Source of the DNA: Solobacterium sp.
GTDB lineage: Bacteria; Bacillota_I; Bacilli_A; Erysipelotrichales; Erysipelotrichaceae
Assembly: GCA_017469355.1 (NCBI GenBank)
Contig: JAFUGM010000035.1
Span: 1 to 62,378, forward strand
Length of the DNA stretch: 62,378 bases
Direction: 5' to 3'
Shown here: piece after piece, positions 1 to 7,967 of the stretch
Numbering within the stretch: position 1 is the stretch's first letter
How the letters are laid out: the number at the start of each line of letters is the position of its first letter
Program-made: the position numbers and the translations under genes
Notes under the pieces: model-generated
Told to the model about the DNA's origin: nothing
The model's database searches: none
The model's input: the letters and a program-made list of their open reading frames with translations, nothing else

Positions 1-127
1 ACTTCGAGTATTCCAGCAGGATATTAAATTGTCACAATTGAATACCAAGCTTCAAAAGCTGGCACAGGACTCTGCCATATTCCAGGCAGATCAGAAAAAG
101 GATGATTCCGAAGAATCATCCAATTAG
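1..127 (+). CDS. 3' end of an unidentified protein (partial)
   Basis: Codons starting at base 2 stay open to the TAG at 125-127, giving about 41 residues. They are rich in Gln, Lys, Leu and Asp and look like a helical or coiled-coil tail ending in DSEESSN. The start lies outside the window, so no function can be given. The stop overlaps the stop of the convergent glycosyltransferase by a few bases, so the two genes meet tail to tail with no room for a terminator. The acidic charged tail would suit a chain-length regulator or other cytoplasmic tail in a polysaccharide locus, but that is only a guess from context. Confidence 0.5.
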   Translation, partial: LRVFQQDIKLSQLNTKLQKLAQDSAIFQADQKKDDSEESSN

Positions 128-1146
128 TCTTCCTTGAAGGTTCCTAGCTTCAGGTGAATCAGTTTCGTTAAACGGTCTTTGACGTAATCGCCATTGCCGT
201 TTTTTATATTGCGGTATACCGATTCAGCGTTACGGTAAGCAGTCACCATGGGATGACCGAATCCCATGATCCGGTTACGAACCTGTTCGTATCTGGTATC
301 TGGGAATACGTACTTGGGGTGGATTAATGGAAAGGTGAGTTCATACCGTTCCATATCGAATACTCGACGAATTCCTTTGGGAAGGTTATTGATATCTGTC
401 GCATGGGCAGCACTTGGATCACAACCAATATTGGTGATCATGTTGCGCTTGGGTATGATCAGAAGTTGATGCTGGGCATAGATCATAAGATTCATGAAGA
501 ACTCCCCACCGGGAATATGCCCATCATATTCTCCGTTTTTCGCAACACTGGCAATCTGGTCTTTATGGGCAGGAATGATTTCAGAAGCGGCTTCTTCTAA
601 TAATCCTAAGGTATAGGCATCCTCTCCGAATGCGTAGTCATAATACTGGTCATAGGTGCGTTTCCAGAACGCATGACCCCAGATACTTCCATAACGGGAA
701 AAGAAGTAGTCTGACGTCACTTCTTTGGATATTCCTTCATGATTCATTCCGCAGATCGCATAAATGCGGGTATCATCTTTATATTTTTCCAGAAGTTCTG
801 CACAATACTGGAAAAAACTGACGGAAGGCAGGATATCATCTTCCAGAAAGATGGATCGATCCACATGGGACCAGACAAATTCGTGCATCTTCTTGATAGA
901 GCCATAGGTACCAAGATTTGTGTCGCTGTAATAACGATAAATCGTACAGTTCCAGTCTACTTCCTCTTCATACATCTTTCGATTGATGTCAATCAATCGC
1001 TTCTCTTCTTCCGTTCTTCCGCCATCTGACATGATTAAAAGCGTGCTTGGGCGTGCTTCACGGATAATCTCAAATTGTTTTCGTTGCGCATCCGGACGGA
1101 TCCACAGCAGTACCGTTACCGGAACATCTACCAGATAATCTTTCAT
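124..1146 (-). CDS. GT-A fold glycosyltransferase, HlpA-like
   Basis: The 340-residue protein resembles the family annotated as hemolytic protein HlpA-like or glycosyltransferase. A Rossmann-like start (residues 8-40) is followed by an acidic metal/nucleotide-sugar motif EDD at about residues 102-104, just after a hydrophobic strand, as in GT-A enzymes. There is no signal peptide or membrane segment, so it should act on the cytoplasmic face, adding sugar to a lipid-linked glycan. It is divergent from the acyltransferase gene whose 5' end was duplicated by the IS1634-type insertion. No Shine-Dalgarno precedes the ATG, but TATAAT lies 8 bases upstream on the minus strand, so the mRNA may be leaderless. 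Donor and acceptor cannot be told from sequence. Confidence 0.75.
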   Translation of the reverse strand: MKDYLVDVPVTVLLWIRPDAQRKQFEIIREARPSTLLIMSDGGRTEEEKRLIDINRKMYEEEVDWNCTIYRYYSDTNLGTYGSIKKMHEFVWSHVDRSIFLEDDILPSVSFFQYCAELLEKYKDDTRIYAICGMNHEGISKEVTSDYFFSRYGSIWGHAFWKRTYDQYYDYAFGEDAYTLGLLEEAASEIIPAHKDQIASVAKNGEYDGHIPGGEFFMNLMIYAQHQLLIIPKRNMITNIGCDPSAAHATDINNLPKGIRRVFDMERYELTFPLIHPKYVFPDTRYEQVRNRIMGFGHPMVTAYRNAESVYRNIKNGNGDYVKDRLTKLIHLKLGTFKED

Positions 1147-1154
1147 ATAGAAGT

Positions 1155-1238
1155 ATTATATCGTTTGGAGATTGAGAAAGGATATAATAAACAGGTGGAA
1201 AAACAACGCGTATCTTATCTGGATAATCTTCGTGTTCT
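1155..1238. repeat. Left copy of 84-bp target site duplication
   Basis: These 84 bases are repeated exactly at 3337-3420 and flank the IS1634-type element. The duplicated stretch covers the ribosome binding site, GTG start and first codons of the acyltransferase gene. IS1634 of Mycoplasma is known for long target duplications of variable length, which explains the size. Confidence 0.9.
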
Positions 1239-1287
1239 CCTGAGTTTGGAAGTTGAGCATATCGAACATTTGATCCACGTGGCTTAA
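1195..1287 (+). pseudogene. Truncated 5' copy of the acyltransferase gene
   Basis: The left target duplication carries the GTG start and first 14 or so codons of the downstream acyltransferase (residues MEKQRVSYLDNLRV). It then runs into the insertion sequence and stops at 1285-1287. It encodes only about 30 residues and is a by-product of transposition. Any promoter upstream of the original gene now drives this stub rather than the intact copy at 3377. Confidence 0.7.
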
Positions 1288-3336
1288 CGGCCACGTTTTT
1301 CATGTCAATATATTTTAATTTTGTGTATAGCGGACTCTAGCGTACTGTGCTATAATCCTCTCAGGAGTGATTTCGTATTATGTCGATTAATATTCGTGAA
1401 ACTAAAAAGAATGGCCGCCCATACTTCGCCGTCTTCGATAACTATTGGGATGCGGATATGCATCGATCCCGCCAGAGGGTCATTAAAACACTTGGATATC
1501 TCGATAAATACATGCCCGACTTCGATTCTGATGATGATGTCGCACGGGAAGAAGCAGAGGCTCTTGCTCGTAAACGGGTAAATGAGCTTTATCTTGAAAT
1601 CAGAAAGGAATATGAGAAGCCTGAGATTGAACACATTCAAGCTGATCTCTCTGAACATATGGAAGTCGGTACTTCTGATCTCAAGAATGTCGGCTATGTC
1701 CTATTCAAGCTGCTATATAAAGAACTTGAACTTGATAAGTTCTGGAAGAAATGCGCCTCTGGCAGAAAATTCACTTACAATCCTGACAAGATTTTCCAGT
1801 TGCTCGTTTATTCCAGAATCATTAATCCGGGATCCAAGAAGTATACCTATGAGAAACGAGGCAGACTGTTCGAAGATTTTGGGGAGTTTACACTTGATGA
1901 CATCTACCATGCATTAGACTTCTTTGATGAACATGAAGAAGAACTACAGCAGTGGCTTTACGAACACTCTGTTACGAAATACAAACGGGATGTTAAAGTC
2001 GGCTACTTTGACTGCACGAATTACTACTATGACATTTCCAAACCTGATATAGATGAATTGGATGAAGACGGTAATGTCGTTCTTAAGCGCTATATCAAGA
2101 TGGGTCCAGAAAAGAATCACCGCAGAGATCCAATCGTTGAGTTTGGACTGCTCATGGACAAGTCACGAATCCCTCTTGCCTTCACTGTCTTTCCAGGTAA
2201 TGAATCCGAAAAGGTAAATATGTTACCTGTCGTAAACCGTGTGCGTACACAGTATCAGATGGGAAGAATGATCGTTGTGGCAGATCGAGGACTGAACACC
2301 TCGGACAATATCTATCTGCTCAACGGGAAGAATGACCATGATAATAACCCAAGAGATGGTTACGTGTATGGCCAATCTGTTCGTGGGGCTGACTCTGAGT
2401 TTAAGAAATGGGTATTGGATCAGGAGGGATATATCGATACATCGCTTAAGGATATCGACCCAAGCTTTGATGAAAACGATCAATCAGGAGATGTTGTGTT
2501 CCGACATAAGTCTCGTACCTATCCCAGGAAGATCTACATTAAACGAAAAAAGAATAACGGAAAGGTAGTGAAACAGACAATTACCGTAGATCAGAAACAG
2601 ATGGTCTACTACTCAGCCAAGTACGCAAAGAAACAGAAACTGGAACGGGATTGTGCTGTTGAGCGGGCGAAAGACTTAATCGCTCACCCGAAGAAGTATG
2701 ACAAGGTATCTGCCAAAGGTGCTTCCGGTTATGTCATGAATATCTCATTTAACAAAGATACTGGTGAAGTAATGGGAAAGAACCTGTTGTTGGATGAAGA
2801 GAAAATAAAGGAAGAAGAAAAATATGATGGATACTATTCCATCGTAACGAGCGAACTGAAGATGTCAGATATTGAGATGCGGGAAATCTATCGAGGTCTC
2901 ATCCATATCGAGCATACCTTCCGAATCACGAAATCTGAGCTTGATACTCGCCCGATCTTCGTGAAGACAAATGAGCACATAGATGCGCACTTCACAGTAT
3001 GCTTTACAGCACTGTTGTTGATTAGACTGCTGGAAAAACGCCTTAACGAGAAATATCCAGTTGGACAGATATTGGATTCCGTAAGGCAGTATGACGCAGC
3101 GTTATTCGACAAGAACATCTGGACATTCACTTATTATGATCAGATTCTGAAAGACTGTGGCGAGTCATTCAATATTGATCTATCCCTCAAATTAAGGAAG
3201 CGGGATGATATCCGCCACCTTCTAAAATACTGATAATTCAGGCCTATCCAGAATAACCTTCTGGTACGCTAGGCAGACAAAACGCCGAAGAGCGCATTAC
3301 TAAGCACTTTCCGGCGTTTTTACTTCAAAACTTGAG
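1239..3336 (+). mobile_element. IS1634-type insertion sequence
   Basis: The 2098-bp element is bounded by imperfect terminal inverted repeats (left CCTGAGTTTGGAAGT; right, read inward, CTCAAGTTTTGAAGT). It is flanked by an exact 84-bp direct repeat. It encodes a single 617-residue transposase. A hairpin at 1270-1303 lies upstream of the gene and may limit read-in transcription. Because the target duplication copied the acyltransferase start, the insertion did not break that reading frame. The intact transposase and identical target repeats suggest a recent insertion. Confidence 0.85.
1380..3233 (+). CDS. IS1634 family transposase
   Basis: This 617-residue DDE transposase catalyses movement of the surrounding element. 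The N-terminus (GRPYFAVFDNYWD) and the long charged linker are typical of IS1634/IS1549-type enzymes. A DCTNYYYD stretch near residue 213 carries the probable first catalytic Asp, ADRGLNT near residue 304 the second, and the E of RGLIHIEHTFR near residue 510 the third. Its length matches the family and no frameshift is visible, so it is probably active. Transcription is in the same direction as the downstream acyltransferase. Confidence 0.85.
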   Translation: MSINIRETKKNGRPYFAVFDNYWDADMHRSRQRVIKTLGYLDKYMPDFDSDDDVAREEAEALARKRVNELYLEIRKEYEKPEIEHIQADLSEHMEVGTSDLKNVGYVLFKLLYKELELDKFWKKCASGRKFTYNPDKIFQLLVYSRIINPGSKKYTYEKRGRLFEDFGEFTLDDIYHALDFFDEHEEELQQWLYEHSVTKYKRDVKVGYFDCTNYYYDISKPDIDELDEDGNVVLKRYIKMGPEKNHRRDPIVEFGLLMDKSRIPLAFTVFPGNESEKVNMLPVVNRVRTQYQMGRMIVVADRGLNTSDNIYLLNGKNDHDNNPRDGYVYGQSVRGADSEFKKWVLDQEGYIDTSLKDIDPSFDENDQSGDVVFRHKSRTYPRKIYIKRKKNNGKVVKQTITVDQKQMVYYSAKYAKKQKLERDCAVERAKDLIAHPKKYDKVSAKGASGYVMNISFNKDTGEVMGKNLLLDEEKIKEEEKYDGYYSIVTSELKMSDIEMREIYRGLIHIEHTFRITKSELDTRPIFVKTNEHIDAHFTVCFTALLLIRLLEKRLNEKYPVGQILDSVRQYDAALFDKNIWTFTYYDQILKDCGESFNIDLSLKLRKRDDIRHLLKY

Positions 3337-3420
3337 ATTATATCGTTTGGAGATTGAGAAAGGATATAATAAACAGGTGGAAAAACAACGCGTATCTTAT
3401 CTGGATAATCTTCGTGTTCT
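3337..3420. repeat. Right copy of 84-bp target site duplication
   Basis: Identical to 1155-1238. This copy remains joined to the rest of the acyltransferase gene, so it supplies the functional start codon at 3377 and an upstream AAAGGA that can act as ribosome binding site. Confidence 0.9.
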
Positions 3421-4375
3421 GGCGGAACTGGCTGTGATAATGATTCATGCATCGGCGCAGAACTGGAATTTACTTTCTCCCAATACACTGGCATGGAATG
3501 TTTTTAATATTACTGATGGTCTGTCCCGCTTTGCGGTACCCATATTTTTCGCAATCAGCGGCATTTTGTTTCTTGACCCAAAACGTGAAGTTTCCAGGAA
3601 GAAGTTGTATTCAAAGAATCTATTTCATCTGGTTACAGCTTATGCGGCATGGAGCTTGTTCTATGCACTTCTATATGGAGTTCGCTATGGATGGTCTCGT
3701 CCGGAAATCCTTCATGCGTGGCTGGTAGGACCATATCATTTCTGGTTTTTACATGTGATGTTCGGGTTCTATCTTCTTGTTCCACTTTTACGAAATATGG
3801 CGGTCTCAATGAAATGGGTGAAGCGTATTCTCCTGTTACTTTTTCTTGGGAGTGGTATTACTTATGTTTCACATGATACTGGTTGGCAATATCTTGTCTA
3901 TAGTTTGGATCTTGGGTTCTATTTCTTCCTTGGATATTATCTTCATTCCGTGGAACTGAGTGTTTCTCAGCAGCACATCTGTTATGGAATTGGAATTATT
4001 GGTGCAGTACTTACCATCCTGTTGACTGTAATCATTTCAACGTGGAATGGGGAACCGAATGGAATGTTTCTTGAGTACCTCAGTTTCAATGTCATGATGG
4101 AGTTTCTTGGAGTGTTTACATTTGGGAAGTATCAGCTATCAAAATTTCATTCCCCCAGTATCAAAAAAAGGGTAGGGATCCTTTCCGATCTTTGTTTTGG
4201 AGTGTATTTAATTCATGTGGTGATTCTGGATGCCTTACATATTGTTGGGATCACTACGTTATGGATTCATCCGATTGTGGGAATTACAGTTGTATTCGTT
4301 TTTACTTCGGTATCTTCCTTTTTCGCCTCCTGGATATTACATAAAATACCAGTGGTGAAACAGTATTTTGTTTAA
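3377..4375 (+). CDS. Membrane acyltransferase, acyltransferase-3 family
   Basis: The roughly 332-residue integral membrane protein has about ten hydrophobic segments. Its N-terminus, YLDNLRVLAELAVIMIHA, carries the family's conserved His in the first membrane helix. These enzymes move acetyl or other acyl groups onto surface polysaccharides or lipids, so it probably modifies the glycan made by this locus. GTG at 3377 is preferred because it lies inside the duplicated target sequence with AAAGGA upstream; the in-frame TTG at 3332 belongs to the insertion sequence. The element now separates the gene from whatever lay upstream. The next gene follows after 18 bases with a good ribosome binding site, suggesting co-transcription. 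Confidence 0.8.
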   Translation: MEKQRVSYLDNLRVLAELAVIMIHASAQNWNLLSPNTLAWNVFNITDGLSRFAVPIFFAISGILFLDPKREVSRKKLYSKNLFHLVTAYAAWSLFYALLYGVRYGWSRPEILHAWLVGPYHFWFLHVMFGFYLLVPLLRNMAVSMKWVKRILLLLFLGSGITYVSHDTGWQYLVYSLDLGFYFFLGYYLHSVELSVSQQHICYGIGIIGAVLTILLTVIISTWNGEPNGMFLEYLSFNVMMEFLGVFTFGKYQLSKFHSPSIKKRVGILSDLCFGVYLIHVVILDALHIVGITTLWIHPIVGITVVFVFTSVSSFFASWILHKIPVVKQYFV

Positions 4376-4393
4376 GGGCAGAGGAGATAGCTC

Positions 4394-5755
4394 ATGAAAT
4401 CTATGAAGCGCATAGCCTTGGGTATCACTTCACTTTGTCTGATGATTTCCTTTTCCGTAAAGGTGGTACGTGCGGAGGAAGTAGAAAATGCCTGGGATGA
4501 ACAGACAAGAGTTCACCTGCTTCGAAGAAAAGTGGCTACTGCAGTGAATGTATATACTGATGGCATTGCCGATGACATTACCCATGAAGAAGGAGTCATT
4601 GATGATGTGATCTATGATATCCTTCGGGTCACTCCCAGTGAACATACCTTCCTTCAGGTGGATTACAGTGAAACTCCAAAGTATGTGAATGAGATGAGAG
4701 ATCCTGATACAATTGCCCGAGGCTATCAGTATGCGGGAGGAATCAATGCCGGATATTTTTCCAATACAGAAGATAACTATGGCCGGCCTGTAGGTGCGGT
4801 ACGCAGAAATCATGCCTGGACTTCCTGGTATGGAGAAGAGAATACCCCTGCCTATGGCAATGGCTTCGCCACTGCTTATATTGATGACGAAGATCTCACA
4901 CTTCGCTACCATGGATGGGCCAACGGAATGTGGAATGGGGATACGTTCTGGCAATGGTGGACTGGATATACGATGGAAGAAGCGTACGCGGTATCCGGAT
5001 CCTTCACCTATTATGCGGATGGCGTACAGCAGGATATTACCCATGGGGATCATGGGGAGATTGATTATCGTACATTTGGAAGAGCGGTTACGATTCTTGC
5101 GCAGAAGATGGATCATCAGTATCTGTTAATTACTCTCTATGGGACGGTGGAAGAGGAACGCATTGTGGAGTTCCTTGGAGAACTTGGAGTTTGTGAAGCG
5201 ATACGTCTTGATGGAGGTGGCTCCACCCAGATGGTATATGAAACGGACCTTGTACGTGAAACAGAACCTGAATTATCCTGGACAAAGGAATCAATCGAAG
5301 AGGATATGGATAACCCCATTGGCTATGTGAGTGTTCATGTGGATAAGTTGCGTGTTCGCTCTGGACACCAGACCACGAGTCTTGCGAAAGGGGAAGCGGT
5401 AAATGGAGAACGCTATCAGGTTTATGATATCTATGAGGATGGAACCTATACCTGGTACCGGATCGGAAACCGGCGATGGATTGCGGGAACAGATGACTGG
5501 GTGACCTATGAGGAGATTGTGCTTCTTGATAAAACTCAGGAAAAAGAGAAGTCATTGACCGTCACGGTTCTTGTGGAGAATCTGAATATCCGTGATGGTG
5601 CAGGTATTGATCGGTCAATGATTGGAGTGGCTGTTAATGGAAAAAGCTATCAGGTTTATGAAACAATCCAGAACCAGGGATATACCTGGTATCGGATTGG
5701 TGAACAAGAATGGATTGCAGGAAACCCGGATTGGGTCAAAGTAACGGAGGAATAA
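4394..5755 (+). CDS. Secreted phosphodiester glycosidase with two SH3b repeats
   Basis: The 453-residue protein begins with a signal peptide (residues 1-28, Arg/Lys then a hydrophobic stretch, cleavage near VRA-EE). A phosphodiester glycosidase (NAGPA-like) domain follows, with the hallmarks GGINAGYFSN near residue 117 and AIRLDGGGSTQ near residue 273. Two bacterial SH3-type repeats follow, at about 318-375 and 393-450. Both share the pattern VRSG or IRDG, a YQVY strand and YTWYRIG. The family cleaves sugar-1-phosphodiester links, so the target may be a phosphosugar polymer of the envelope, with the SH3 units anchoring it to the wall. It sits between acyltransferase and sugar-nucleotide genes, suggesting trimming or quality control of the same polymer. 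Confidence 0.8.
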   Translation: MKSMKRIALGITSLCLMISFSVKVVRAEEVENAWDEQTRVHLLRRKVATAVNVYTDGIADDITHEEGVIDDVIYDILRVTPSEHTFLQVDYSETPKYVNEMRDPDTIARGYQYAGGINAGYFSNTEDNYGRPVGAVRRNHAWTSWYGEENTPAYGNGFATAYIDDEDLTLRYHGWANGMWNGDTFWQWWTGYTMEEAYAVSGSFTYYADGVQQDITHGDHGEIDYRTFGRAVTILAQKMDHQYLLITLYGTVEEERIVEFLGELGVCEAIRLDGGGSTQMVYETDLVRETEPELSWTKESIEEDMDNPIGYVSVHVDKLRVRSGHQTTSLAKGEAVNGERYQVYDIYEDGTYTWYRIGNRRWIAGTDDWVTYEEIVLLDKTQEKEKSLTVTVLVENLNIRDGAGIDRSMIGVAVNGKSYQVYETIQNQGYTWYRIGEQEWIAGNPDWVKVTEE

Positions 5756-5757
5756 CA

Positions 5758-6777
5758 ATGTCAATCTTTGAAAATAAGGTGTTGGTGATTACCGGAGGTA
5801 CCGGGTCATTTGGAAACGCAGTAGCGAAGCGCTTCCTGAATACGGATATCAGAGAAATCCGTATTGTCTCAAGAGATGAAAAGAAACAGGATGACATGCG
5901 GCATCTGTTTCAACAGAAAGACCCATCCACTGCGGATAAGCTGAAATTCTATATCGGAGATGTAAGAGAGTACCGTTCGATTGAAGGTGCCTTTAAAGGG
6001 GCGGATTATGTATTTCATGCGGCGGCACTGAAACAGGTGCCAAGCTGTGAATTCTATCCGATCGAAGCAGTAAAAACCAATGTACTTGGATCAGATAATG
6101 TTATTACCGCATGTGTGGAACATCACATCAAAAAAGCAATTTTCCTGAGTACGGATAAAGCAGCCTATCCGATTAATGCGATGGGAATGACAAAAGCATT
6201 AATGGAAAAGAATGTGGTAGCACGCTCCCGGCAGATGCAGGAAGGGGATCCGGTACTGTGTCTTACCCGTTATGGCAATGTCATGGCAAGCAGAGGAAGC
6301 GTAATTCCGTTATTCTGTGAGCAGATTGAATCCGGTAAACCGATTACCATCACAAATCCAGAAATGACGCGATTCATGATGACATTGGAAGATGCGGTGG
6401 ATCTTGTGCTGTTTGCGTTTGAACATGGGGAACAGGGTGATCTGTTCGTACAGAAGGCGCCAGCTGCCACCATTGACACTCTCGCAAAGGCAGTACTCGA
6501 ACTGAAGCCGAGTAGTGCTGGAATCAATTACATTGGAACACGTCATGGGGAAAAGTTATTTGAAGTTCTTGTGACAACGGAAGAAATGGTGCGTTCGGAA
6601 GATCTAGGCGGGTATTTCCGCATTGCGGCGGATAACCGCGATCTGAATTACGATAAGTACTTCACTAAGGGTAATAATAAAGTGGAACAGGCTACAGAAT
6701 ATGACAGTCATAATACCGAACGCCTGGATGTCGAAGGAATGAAACAGCTGTTATTGAAACTGGATTTATTTCAATGA
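5758..6777 (+). CDS. capE: UDP-GlcNAc 4,6-dehydratase/5-epimerase, CapE/FnlA type
   Basis: The 339-residue cytoplasmic SDR enzyme has the NAD-binding motif TGGTGSFG at residues 11-18. The catalytic stretch STDKAAYPINAMGMTK carries MxxxK in place of the usual YxxxK. That replacement is characteristic of CapE-like inverting UDP-GlcNAc 4,6-dehydratase/5-epimerases, which make precursors of rare sugars such as L-FucNAc. The downstream CapF and CapG partners are not in this window, so the final sugar is uncertain; they may lie elsewhere. ATG 5758 follows GGAGG closely and starts directly after the glycosidase stop. Its own stop overlaps the next glycosyltransferase start, indicating an operon. Confidence 0.85.
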   Translation: MSIFENKVLVITGGTGSFGNAVAKRFLNTDIREIRIVSRDEKKQDDMRHLFQQKDPSTADKLKFYIGDVREYRSIEGAFKGADYVFHAAALKQVPSCEFYPIEAVKTNVLGSDNVITACVEHHIKKAIFLSTDKAAYPINAMGMTKALMEKNVVARSRQMQEGDPVLCLTRYGNVMASRGSVIPLFCEQIESGKPITITNPEMTRFMMTLEDAVDLVLFAFEHGEQGDLFVQKAPAATIDTLAKAVLELKPSSAGINYIGTRHGEKLFEVLVTTEEMVRSEDLGGYFRIAADNRDLNYDKYFTKGNNKVEQATEYDSHNTERLDVEGMKQLLLKLDLFQ

Positions 6778-7967
6778 AATCTGTGCAGATCACCAATTCC
6801 AGTTCCGGAAGTATCGGGATGATTTCTCGATCTATTAGTGAAGCTCTCAAGGGAGCTGGGATAGAAAACCGAATTTATATTACCTATCAGGCCCCAGTTG
6901 GAACGGATACATTTAAGTATGCCTCGGATCGGGAAGTGAAATGGAATTCTCTGAAGTCCCATGTGTCAGGAAATTATGGGTTTCATTCCCGCAGGATAAC
7001 GGAGCGCTTAATCAATGAACTGGAGTCTTACGCACCAGATCTTGTGCATATTCATAATATTCATGGTCATGATGTAAATGTTGAGCTTCTGTTTCAATAT
7101 CTTCAAACAAAACAGATTCCTGTTATCTATACATTTCATGACTGCTGGGCATTTACCGGATATTGCCCACATTATGCTTATGCGGGATGCGAACAATGGA
7201 AAACGGAATGTAATACCTGTCCGATACGGAAGCGTTTTTCCTTTTTCTTTGACCACAGTTCGTTGAATTTTCAAAAGAAGCAGCGCACATTAGAACCAAT
7301 GAATCAACTGACGATTGTAACCCCCAGTCAATGGATGAAGGATCAGGTCGGTCAGTCATTTCTGCGTGACAAACAGGTTACCGTGATTCCTAATGGAATT
7401 GATCTACAAGTATTCCATCCGGCTTCCTCAGATATAAAAAAGGAACTCGGCATTACGAAACAATATGTCCTATTGAATATTGCGAATCAGATTTCTTCAC
7501 GAAAAGGGTATGACGATCTTGTGGAACTGTCTGCACGGCTCCCAGAGGAGTTTCAGCTAGTAATGCTAGGCTTAAAGGAACAGGAGATCAGTGAACTCCC
7601 TGAAGGTATTTTGGGCCTTCAGCGAGTGAGTGATACAGAAACACTAGTGAAACTGTATTCCATGGCTGATGCGTTTGTGAACCCGACGCATGAAGATACC
7701 TTTCCGACTGTGAATATCGAATCCATCGCATGCGGAACACCTGTGGTGACGTACCAAACGGGTGGGTCACCGGAGATTATCGATGCGAATACTGGAAAGG
7801 TTGTAAAGGAATATGATGTGGAGGGGCTCACAACCGCAGTTATCGATGTAGCGGAACATACCGCGGATTACAGTGCGGCATGTCGGGCTCGAGCGTTAGC
7901 GTTGTTTGATAAGGAACGATGCTTGAATCGTTATCTGGAATTGTATAAACAATTGTTGAATCACTAG
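6774..7967 (+). CDS. Glycosyltransferase family 4
   Basis: The 397-residue GT-B enzyme has an N-terminal acceptor domain (PDLVHIHNIHGH near residue 85, TFHDCWAFTGYCPHY near 120, a Cys-rich CNTCP stretch). Its C-terminal nucleotide-sugar domain carries VIPNGIDLQVFHP near residue 204 and the E-x7-E-like region FPTVNIESIACGTPVV near residue 310. It is a close paralogue of the protein at 14987. Its start overlaps the dehydratase stop by four bases, so translation is coupled. The stop overlaps the stop of the convergent YfhO gene, so no terminator separates them. It should add a sugar to the lipid-linked repeat unit in the cytoplasm. Confidence 0.85.
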   Translation: MKSVQITNSSSGSIGMISRSISEALKGAGIENRIYITYQAPVGTDTFKYASDREVKWNSLKSHVSGNYGFHSRRITERLINELESYAPDLVHIHNIHGHDVNVELLFQYLQTKQIPVIYTFHDCWAFTGYCPHYAYAGCEQWKTECNTCPIRKRFSFFFDHSSLNFQKKQRTLEPMNQLTIVTPSQWMKDQVGQSFLRDKQVTVIPNGIDLQVFHPASSDIKKELGITKQYVLLNIANQISSRKGYDDLVELSARLPEEFQLVMLGLKEQEISELPEGILGLQRVSDTETLVKLYSMADAFVNPTHEDTFPTVNIESIACGTPVVTYQTGGSPEIIDANTGKVVKEYDVEGLTTAVIDVAEHTADYSAACRARALALFDKERCLNRYLELYKQLLNH

